Below, one piece after another: positions 58,701-64,000 of a stretch of 64,000 nucleotides of DNA. Source of the stretch: Hyalangium ruber. GTDB lineage: Bacteria; Myxococcota; Myxococcia; Myxococcales; Myxococcaceae. The DNA lies in contig NZ_JAXIVS010000009.1 of the NCBI RefSeq assembly GCF_034259325.1, positions 248,001 to 312,000 of the forward strand, read 5' to 3'. The stretch's first letter is position 1. Each line of letters begins with the position of its first letter. Both the position numbers and the translations under genes were made by a program. The notes under the pieces were generated by a model. That model saw only the letters and a program-made list of their open reading frames with translations, made no database searches and was not told the DNA's origin.

Positions 58701-58968
58701 TCACCTTCGGCGCCGCCAGCAGGGAAGAGGAGATGGGGTAGGTGATCTGGTCCTCGACCAGATCCGGACTGCGTCCCATCCACTCGGTGAAGACGATGAC
58801 CTGGGTGTCGGACAAGTCCGGAATCGCATCCAGCTTTGTGTTGCGCAGGGCGAAGACGGCCCATGCCGCCAGGGTCCCGACCAACAGGACTGTGAGGAGC
58901 GGGCTGCGAGCACTGCGGGCGATGACTCGGCCTACCAGGCCCGACTGCGTGAGCTCAGTGGCCTGCAT
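55765..58968 (-). CDS. cusA: CusA-type Cu(I)/Ag(I) RND efflux permease
   Basis: A 1067-residue HME-RND pump of full length. All three methionines that bind Cu(I)/Ag(I) in E. coli CusA (M573, M623, M672) are present at the same offset: M578 in VVLYMPTAPPG, M628 in PLSMFETT and M677 in TEMLSTGIRSPLG. Helix 4 has VGAMVDGSIIIIEN with D415, the CusA-type proton relay. Export of monovalent copper and silver is therefore well supported. It starts (ATG with GGAGG upstream) inside the end of the cusB gene with a 14-base overlap. Confidence 0.95.
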   Translation of the reverse strand: MQATELTQSGLVGRVIARSARSPLLTVLLVGTLAAWAVFALRNTKLDAIPDLSDTQVIVFTEWMGRSPDLVEDQITYPISSSLLAAPKVKAVRGQSMFGMSFVYVIFEDGTDVYWARSRVLEYMETARGKLPEGVTPTLGPDATGVGWVFEYALVDESGKHSLAELRSLQDWHVRYALSSVPGVAEVASVGGMVKQYQVQVDPNQLRAYGVTLGEVARAIRESNEDVGGRVLEIAGHEHVIRGRGYIRSTKDIENIPLRVNEAGTPVLVKNVAVVGLGPDIRRGVAELDGRGEVAGGIVVMRYGENALSVIDAVKERLEEVRASLPEGVTLVVTYDRSGLIEEAIDTLTRALVEEMLVVSLIIFLFLLHVRSALVPILTLPIAVLLAFIPMYYQGLTANIMSLGGIIVAVGAMVDGSIIIIENIHKKLEAWEEQGRPGERREVIISAMQEVGPSIFGSLLVLTVAFLPVFTLEATEGRLFKPLAYTKTYSMGFAAVLAVTLTPALAVLFIRGRIRKEEDNPLNRWIVALYTPVVRFVVRHPKAVVALSVLAMTFTVPAFLRLGNEFMPPLNEGVVLYMPTAPPGMSITEATRTLQSMDGELKKIPEVVSVFGKAGRAESPTDPAPLSMFETTVVLKPKGEWRAGLTWEALIKEMDEKLQYPGMPNIFWMPIQTRTEMLSTGIRSPLGIQVFGDNLDTIEKAAVAIEKAVSQVPGTRSAFADRATGGFYLDFEVRREAAARLGLSVKDINEVVMGAIGGTNISQTVEGRERYPINVRYAREYRDSPELLQQVLVATPGGAQVPLSQVADIRFVQGPPMIRSEGGKLLTYVFVDTDRPIADYVAEARQVVAREVKLPAGVRVEWSGQFKYFERAKDKLTVVVPVTLLLVCLLLYFSTRSVAETAIVLLAVPFSLIGAVWLLYLLDYNMSVAVWVGLIALAGLDAETGVVMLLYLTLAHRKAEEDGRLRSMADLREAIVEGAARRIRPKLMTVLTDMIGLLPVLWSTGTGSDVMKRIAAPLVGGLVTSFLLELTVYPAIFALWKGRGLVDPSLSPASGEPKPPSETPVSV

Positions 58969-60721
58969 GATCGCCTCCCGTCCAGGAGTCCGTTGCTGAG
59001 CGGATGCGGCTCTCCGCGGCGATGAGGAAATTGCCGCTCGTCACAACCCTGTCCCCAGGCTTCAGGCCCTCCACGACCTCGTAGGTGTCCTCGCCCTTGA
59101 GGCCGAGCTTCACCTCCTGGGGCTTGAGGCGCCCCTCACCCAGGTCGACGAAGACGATCCGGCGCGGGCCTGTGTAGAGGACGGCGGACTCGGGGACCTG
59201 GAGGCGCTGGCCGCCCTTCACCACGAAGCGGACGTCCGCGTACATGTCTGGCCTGAGTTCGAGCCCCGGGTTGGGCAGCTCGATACGGATACGCCCGGTG
59301 CGCGTCGTTCCTTCCAGCGCAGGGTAGATGTAGCCGACGCGGCCCGCGTACTTCTTCCCAGGTAGGTAGGGGAGGGTGACCTCCACGGGCAGCCCTGTCT
59401 TCACCTGCGGCAGATCCTGCTCGTAGACATCCGCCTCCACCCACACCTTCTCCAGCGGAGCAATGCGGAAGAGGCGCTCGCCCGCCTTCACGGCCGCACC
59501 TTCCACGACGTTCTTCTCGATCACATAGCCGCTCGCTGGGGAGAGGAAGGGCATGTTCTCGATGGGCTCGCCGCTCTGGGCGATGCGCTCGATCTGTGCC
59601 GGCGTCAGTCCCCAGAGCTCCAGGCGCTTGCGCGCCGCGCCCACAAGGGATGCGTTCGCAGCGCTCTGGCTGTTACGCGCCAGCAGGTACTCCTGTTGGG
59701 CGGCATAGAGCTCGGGGCTGTAGAGGGTAAAGAGGACGCTGCCCCGCTTCACCGGCTCGCCCGTGGCGTTCACCCGCAGCTCATGGATGTAGCCATCCAG
59801 CTTGAGGGTGACATCCACCAGCGTCTTCTCATCGTAGGTGACGCGGCCGAGTGCCCGGAAAGACAGGTCCATCGGCGCCTTCTCCACCACTGCGGTCTTC
59901 ACCCCGATGCGCTGGCGGCGCGTGTCGTCCACCAGGATGACGCCGCTCTCCACCTCCGCGCGGGTGACGGGCGTGAGGTCCATGCCGCAGATGGGGCATT
60001 GGCCTGGGCCCTTCTGCTTCACCGAGGGGTGCATCGGGCAGGTGTAGTGGGCCACCTCGTTGCCTCCATGGGTGTGCCCCTCGGCGGATATGGCGGGAAC
60101 TGGAGGGCCCCACTGGCTGGGCGAGCCGCAGGCCAACATGCGTTGGCCCATGTACGGGTTCTCGAGCCGGGCGCCTCGCTGGAGCCACTTGTTGAAGCCC
60201 TTCACCATCGGGCACTCGAAGACGTGCCAGCCCTCCTGGAGGCGAGCGTCCCCGGCCACCAGCGAGATGAGGGAATGGCTTACCTCGGCGAAGCGCTGGC
60301 GCGCCTCCTGGAGGTCCTTCTCCTCACCGAGGCGCGAGGCCGCCTCCGCTCCTTTCCGGAGCCAGCCCGCCATGTCCGCAGAGTGGTTCTCGGCGGCCTC
60401 CGCTGCCTGGCGGAGCGCAGTGGCCATCTCCTCGGCTCTGGGAGCGAGGCCCTCCACACTGTCCTGGGCGAGCTGTGCCCGTATCGCCTCGTAGGACTGG
60501 ATGGCCGCCCGGGCGTACTCGAGCGCTGGTCCTGGCAGCACAGGGGCTGTGGGAAGCGGCGCGGCATGGGGCGAGGGGAACTCGGCGCTACCGGCCCCCA
60601 TCGGCTTCCCGGTGAACCAGCTCACGAGGGGCCTCCAGAGGAGGATTGCAAGCACGGCCAAAGCCAGCAGGCCGAGTGCCTGGAGGAGATGCCGGCGGCG
60701 CGTAGGGAGTTGGGGGCTCAT
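58955..60721 (-). CDS. cusB: CusB-type adaptor with DUF3347 and metal-binding domain
   Basis: A 588-residue adaptor anchored by an N-terminal membrane helix (11-29). It carries DUF3347, a copper-binding helical domain (about 64-198, ending FECPMVKGFNKWLQ and NPYMG), then a HHTHGG-like stretch and a heavy-metal-binding module TCPMHPSVKQKGPGQCPICG (228-246) with C228, C242 and C245. Then the lipoyl, hairpin and barrel domains follow. The C-terminus ends GGDHAGH. The order DUF3347-HMBD-adaptor is found in copper pumps. It overlaps cusC by 4 bases and cusA by 14. Confidence 0.93.
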   Translation of the reverse strand: MSPQLPTRRRHLLQALGLLALAVLAILLWRPLVSWFTGKPMGAGSAEFPSPHAAPLPTAPVLPGPALEYARAAIQSYEAIRAQLAQDSVEGLAPRAEEMATALRQAAEAAENHSADMAGWLRKGAEAASRLGEEKDLQEARQRFAEVSHSLISLVAGDARLQEGWHVFECPMVKGFNKWLQRGARLENPYMGQRMLACGSPSQWGPPVPAISAEGHTHGGNEVAHYTCPMHPSVKQKGPGQCPICGMDLTPVTRAEVESGVILVDDTRRQRIGVKTAVVEKAPMDLSFRALGRVTYDEKTLVDVTLKLDGYIHELRVNATGEPVKRGSVLFTLYSPELYAAQQEYLLARNSQSAANASLVGAARKRLELWGLTPAQIERIAQSGEPIENMPFLSPASGYVIEKNVVEGAAVKAGERLFRIAPLEKVWVEADVYEQDLPQVKTGLPVEVTLPYLPGKKYAGRVGYIYPALEGTTRTGRIRIELPNPGLELRPDMYADVRFVVKGGQRLQVPESAVLYTGPRRIVFVDLGEGRLKPQEVKLGLKGEDTYEVVEGLKPGDRVVTSGNFLIAAESRIRSATDSWTGGDHAGH

Positions 60722-62088
60722 TGTGGCGCTCCTTCCCGGGGAAGCCCGGGGATCTGGCCTGTGGCCCGGTCGAGTTCCGCCTGGCGGCGCGTCACGTCCG
60801 CCAGGGCCATCTGGGAGCGCAGCTCCAGGGTGCGCAGGTTGCGTTCCGCCTCGATGAGGGCCTGGAAGGCGTTCTTGCCGCTCTCGAAGCCAGCGCGCGC
60901 GGCGGCCACCTGATCGCGCGCGGCTGGGACGAGGCGCTCGCGGTACAGCTCGACCACGCGCCGCGCCGCCACGAGGCGGGTGCGTGCCTGTTCCACCTCA
61001 ACGCGGATGTTGTCGATGAGCCCCTCCTCCTCCATGCGCAGGCGCTGGAGGTGCGCCTCGGCTTCTTGTACCGCCGCCTTCCGCTTGCCGAGGTCGAGCG
61101 GGATGTTGATGGAGACGCCGGCCATGAACTGGTGGGGTGTGTCCATCCACATGGAGTTGTACGAGCCCATCACCCGGAGGTCCGGGTAGTAGTCGCGCCG
61201 GGCCAGGCGGACGGTCGCTTCACCCCCACCGAGTCGGGCTCGCAGACCCGCCAGCTCTGGCCGATGGCGCAACGCCTCCTCCTGGAGCAGCTCACTCGGC
61301 CTGGGACCTTCCGCCGGTACGGGTAGGTTCTCCGGGGGAGGTGGCAGCGCCGCCGCTGGAGGTCGGTGCAGCAAGCCGTTGAGCTGAGCACGTAGGAGAT
61401 CGCGCTCCGACTCGAGCGACACCTTCTCGCGCAGCACGTCACTCAGTGCTACCTCTGCCTGCAGCGGGTCCTGCTGTGAGGCGCGGCCTACGACGTACTG
61501 GGCCTCGGCGCTCTTCTTGAGCTGCTCGAGCAGCCGCAGGTGCTCGTCGGTGATGCCGAGGGAGCGCTCCACAACGAACAGATCGTCGAAGAACGTGGAG
61601 GCCATGAGCGCCAGGCGAAGCCGCAACTCCTCCATGTCCTCGCGCATGATCTCCGCCTCGGCGAGCACAACCTCGCCTCGCAGCCCCCTCTTTCCGGGGA
61701 AGGGGAGCTGTTGGCTGAGCTCCACGGTTTGTCCGAAGCGCTCCCCTCCGCTGATGCTCAGTGGCGCGACGCTGTAGGAGAGCATCGGATCTTCGAGAGC
61801 AGTCTCCTGGGGGTACCGAGCGAGGGCGGCTCGCCATGCCTGGCGTGCTGCTTCCAGAGAAGGACTGCGCGCGAGCACCTGCCGGACGAGCTCTGCGCGG
61901 TCCAGGGCGAGGGCCTGCGAGAACGGATTGGCTTCAGAAGGACGTGGTGCCTGCTGGGTGAGGGCCGCTGACTGCGTCTGAAGACGACGCTCATCAGCAA
62001 CGGCCGAATCGCTCCAGAGGATGACGGTCGCGCAAGTGACAAGGGCAGCCCCCATGGTGGGCCGCCCACTTCGTCTGTGGGGTGACAT
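60718..62088 (-). CDS. cusC: CusC-type TolC-family outer-membrane channel
   Basis: About 456 residues from ATG 62088, chosen because AGGAG lies seven bases upstream; a GTG at 62166 is in frame. A signal peptide ends SDSAVADE. The mature protein has two TolC halves (SPSLEAARQAWRAALARYP, LRVMGSYNSMWMDTPHQF) and long helical segments, ending in LRTLELRSQMALADVTRRQ. It is the outer-membrane part of the Cus pump. It directly precedes cusB with a 4-base overlap. Confidence 0.88.
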   Translation of the reverse strand: MSPHRRSGRPTMGAALVTCATVILWSDSAVADERRLQTQSAALTQQAPRPSEANPFSQALALDRAELVRQVLARSPSLEAARQAWRAALARYPQETALEDPMLSYSVAPLSISGGERFGQTVELSQQLPFPGKRGLRGEVVLAEAEIMREDMEELRLRLALMASTFFDDLFVVERSLGITDEHLRLLEQLKKSAEAQYVVGRASQQDPLQAEVALSDVLREKVSLESERDLLRAQLNGLLHRPPAAALPPPPENLPVPAEGPRPSELLQEEALRHRPELAGLRARLGGGEATVRLARRDYYPDLRVMGSYNSMWMDTPHQFMAGVSINIPLDLGKRKAAVQEAEAHLQRLRMEEEGLIDNIRVEVEQARTRLVAARRVVELYRERLVPAARDQVAAARAGFESGKNAFQALIEAERNLRTLELRSQMALADVTRRQAELDRATGQIPGLPREGAPQ

Positions 62089-62204
62089 GACTCCGCTCCT
62101 GGGTGGACGAGCCAGCCGCCGGAGCACGAAGTCCCCAGCAACGGGCAGAACCCGACCGGCGGGCACACTCCCGTCGGTCGTGCCTTAGCGCACGTGTGCA
62201 GGGC

Positions 62205-62612
62205 TCAGATCAGGTAGGAGCAGTTCTGGAGGTACAGAGGCGGTGCGGTGGCGCGGTGAACGCCCCGAGTGCGCACCCACGGTGTAGGCAGCAATTCCGG
62301 TGCTGGAGGAACCGTGGGTGCTACTTGCTGCGCTACCACCACCGGGAGGGGCGCCCACGCGCTTCCGGAGGTTGCAGTGGCGGTCGGCTCGGGGGCGAGC
62401 TGGGCTTTCAACTCGCCACAGCACGTCCCATGCTCGCTCGAGACACAGGCGTCCGGCAGCCGTTGTACGGCCTGTGAGTGATCGCAGCAGCACGTCAGGT
62501 CGAACTGCACACTGCCATGGCACAGGTGGAACAGTCCCTCGACAGCCCCTACCGCTGGGGGCAGTCCCAGAACGACCACCAGTGTCAGTGCGCGCAGCGC
62601 CATCACGAGCAT
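62205..62612 (-). CDS. small exported Cys/His-rich protein heading the cus operon
   Basis: About 135 residues from ATG 62612 (62603 also possible; no clear ribosome binding site). A signal peptide ends PAVGAV. The Cys cluster HLCHGSVQFDLTCCCDHS is followed by DACVSSEHGTCCG and a Pro-rich tail. No named family. It stands 117 bases upstream of cusC. Like the small proteins at 37341 and 49596 it would be a periplasmic metal binder at the head of an efflux operon. Confidence 0.55.
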   Translation of the reverse strand: MLVMALRALTLVVVLGLPPAVGAVEGLFHLCHGSVQFDLTCCCDHSQAVQRLPDACVSSEHGTCCGELKAQLAPEPTATATSGSAWAPLPVVVAQQVAPTVPPAPELLPTPWVRTRGVHRATAPPLYLQNCSYLI

Positions 62613-62705
62613 CAACGAACGAGATAGCCCGGCAGTTACACGTCGCGCAACACCGATGAGGAGAGCCAGTTCCTCCTACACCATGTAGGCAAGCGCTGAG
62701 TGACC

Positions 62706-62750
62706 GCGGACGGACGGACTCACCCTAGGGCCTGGGCAGTCCGTCCGCCC
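62706..62750. repeat. GC-rich hairpin, copy B
   Basis: GCGGACGGACGGACT (62706-62720) faces AGTCCGTCCGCCC (62738-62750). It is the near copy of 55616-55662, on the other side of the cus operon, in the divergent region. The 385 bases from 62613 to 62997 hold nothing else that I recognise; promoters of both operons must lie there. Confidence 0.6.
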
Positions 62751-62997
62751 TGATCCCGCAGTCGGATCTCGAAGAGTCAACCTGCCCTTGTGGACGGTCG
62801 CCCAGCGGGCAGGCGCGCAAGGGCAGTGACATGACGCTGCGATCCGTTGCCGTGCAGTGAAGGGGCTTTCACATTTGGTTCACACGGCGCGGTCGTGATG
62901 GCTGGTGCGCTCCGATCTGGAGCGGCGGTCTCCCGCCTATGCGAGCTGCATGGGCGGGGGCGCTTACTGCGCTCGTGCCAATTTCCGGGAGAACCCA

Positions 62998-63261
62998 ATG
63001 TCCAAGGAAGGCAAGTTCATCGAGCTCATCTTCGTCGTGAACGGTGAGGACACGCCGGTCAAGTTCAACATCAAGGAGCCCCTCCACGCAGCGCGCAACA
63101 AAGCCTTGGCCGAGAGTGGGAACACGGGGCGTCCTCCTCACGAGTGGGAGGTCCGCACTGAGGCAGGCGTGCTGCTCGAGGCGAGCGCGAAGCTGGAAAG
63201 CCTGGGGCTCCAGTCAGGTACGCGGCTGTTTCTCTCGTTGGGAGTGGGTGGAGGAGGGTGA
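62998..63261 (+). CDS. DUF2604-like ubiquitin-fold protein with C-terminal glycines
   Basis: 87 residues, soluble, from an ATG behind GGGAGAACCCA. The beta-grasp pattern is clear: KFIELIFVVNGEDTPVKFNI (two strands), LHAARNKALAESGNTG (helix) and LEASAKLESLGLQSGTRLFLSLG (the last strands). It ends GVGGGG, like the glycine tail through which ubiquitin-like proteins are activated and joined to targets. I match it to the DUF2604 family of prokaryotic ubiquitin-like proteins. The next gene, one base on, codes for an E2-like protein. Confidence 0.8.
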   Translation: MSKEGKFIELIFVVNGEDTPVKFNIKEPLHAARNKALAESGNTGRPPHEWEVRTEAGVLLEASAKLESLGLQSGTRLFLSLGVGGGG

Positions 63262-63262
63262 C

Positions 63263-63910
63263 ATGCGAGTGGAGCCAGCGGTTAGCCGCGCGAAGTTCGA
63301 CGCGGAGATCCGACACCTCGACGAGCAGGTGGCTCCGCTGCGGAGGTGGGGCTGTTGGGTGCAGCGCGCGCGCTACCCGGAAGTGGACGTCGTCTTCGTG
63401 CCGCGCACGCCCTTACGGATCTCGTTCTCCGTTCCGGTGTCTGGAGGGCTGATCGGCCAGGCGAAGCACGCGGTCGCACACGCACGGGAGGCTGAGCTCT
63501 CGGTCTTGGCGGCCCGGGCCTTTGGCGTTCGAGTGCTGATGGACGACTACGATCAGCGTGCTCCTTCTGTCACCTTCCGCGATCCGTGGACGTGGGAGTT
63601 GCTCTCGTTCGACGAGATGCTCCGGGCAATCCTGGTGGATGAGAAGGGCAACACGCGCCCTGTCCTGGTGGAAGCCCATCCGGTGACGAAGCAGCCCTTT
63701 CTGTGTCTGAGAGGGACGCGCGAGTACCACGAGCACCCTCAGCATTCAGGAGACGACTGGGTGCTGTTGCGCGGCGGCTTCGGGCTCTTCTCCTTGCTTT
63801 CAACCGTTTGGAGGACGTGCGTGGAGAACGCACGTCCCCACCTGCTGCTGAATCCACCGGCCCAGGTGCAGGTTCAATGGGAGCCGGTGGCTTCCAGGCG
63901 GATGAGGTAG
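63263..63910 (+). CDS. E2-like (ubiquitin-conjugating-enzyme-like) protein
   Basis: 215 residues from an ATG with GGAGGAGG upstream. The order of motifs follows the E2 fold: a first helix and strands (about 10-60), a helix (64-90), DDYDQRAPSVTFRDPWTWEL (94-113) like the YP-x-x-PP-x-V-x-F stretch of E2 enzymes, then HP (H139-P140), and PFLCLRG with candidate catalytic C148, followed by EYHEHPQHSGDDW and a final helix. I place it in the prokaryotic E2 clan, of the HP/CxLxG/EYH-HP type. It would take the ubiquitin-like protein from an E1 encoded further right. Confidence 0.75.
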   Translation: MRVEPAVSRAKFDAEIRHLDEQVAPLRRWGCWVQRARYPEVDVVFVPRTPLRISFSVPVSGGLIGQAKHAVAHAREAELSVLAARAFGVRVLMDDYDQRAPSVTFRDPWTWELLSFDEMLRAILVDEKGNTRPVLVEAHPVTKQPFLCLRGTREYHEHPQHSGDDWVLLRGGFGLFSLLSTVWRTCVENARPHLLLNPPAQVQVQWEPVASRRMR

Positions 63911-63916
63911 GAACTC

Positions 63917-64000
63917 ATGGCACTGGCGCGTTTCTTCGAGCGCGTTTTTAGGGCTGCTGGCCGGGCGCTCGTCGTCTCGCGCGAGACGCTGGAGACAGCC
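63917..64000 (+). CDS. start of a third gene of the ubiquitin-like operon, cut by the window
   Basis: Twenty-eight residues, MALARFFERVFRAAGRALVV and on, from an ATG with AGGAAC upstream and 6 bases after the previous stop. They are an amphipathic basic helix and give no family. In bacterial ubiquitin-like operons the next genes are an E1 (ThiF-like) and a JAB-type protease; either or a fusion would be expected here. Confidence 0.5.
   Translation, partial: MALARFFERVFRAAGRALVVSRETLETA

Overview
The window is GC-rich and reads like a chromosomal stretch of a myxobacterium (Myxococcota). Three independent marks support this: two proteins end in a Cys + hydrophobic + Arg-rich MYXO-CTERM-type tail (ending 23279 and 28584), there is a CorE-type ECF sigma factor with a C-terminal Cys-rich domain (52249-52821), and there is a broken SitA-type swarm-inhibition lipoprotein (16347-16646). 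No rRNA, tRNA or CRISPR array was seen.

The main theme is metal homeostasis. Four separate heavy-metal RND (HME-RND) systems lie on the minus strand. (1) 2500-12926: TolC-like protein, YtkA/FixH-like membrane protein, adaptor, RND pump, YVTN beta-propeller lipoprotein and two related cupredoxin-tailed proteins; a two-component pair (sensor kinase 14414-15838, sigma-54 activator 13016-14413) sits directly upstream. (2) 28540-37700: Cys-rich exported protein, TolC-like, His-rich adaptor, CzcA, PII-like protein and a P1B ATPase with SPC and HEGS motifs. (3) 41148-50457: TlpA-like lipoprotein, Cys-rich exported protein, a small protein with Cys/His repeats, an adaptor carrying four of the same repeats, CzcA-like pump, CDF transporter, P1B ATPase with an APC motif, and DUF3703; this operon has no TolC gene. 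(4) 55765-62612: Cys-rich exported protein, CusC, CusB (DUF3347 + metal-binding domain) and CusA with all three copper-relay methionines. An arsR-aquaporin-arsC operon (53295-54825) and CorE add arsenic and metal regulation.

Between these lie other genes: a PD-(D/E)XK-like protein, a dimethylformamidase-like/NHL lipoprotein, a four-gene operon of beta-propellers, a lipoprotein and a di-haem cytochrome c (21990-25847), outer-membrane phospholipase A, a purple-acid-phosphatase-like protein, an endonuclease/exonuclease/phosphatase lipoprotein, and three peptidoglycan hydrolases that lack signal peptides but share an upstream element.

Two stretches are scarred. At 16054-19140 an IS1182-like element (20-bp inverted repeats) cuts a sitA-like gene and is followed by pieces of cusA and corE around an intact ynfA-like gene. 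At 51535-52194 pieces of an RND gene, a lipoprotein gene and a possible copper protein precede the intact corE-like gene. At the right edge (62998-64000) a ubiquitin-like protein ending in glycines and an E2-like protein begin an operon that runs off the window; this resembles bacterial ubiquitin-like conjugation operons and is the most promising unusual system here.
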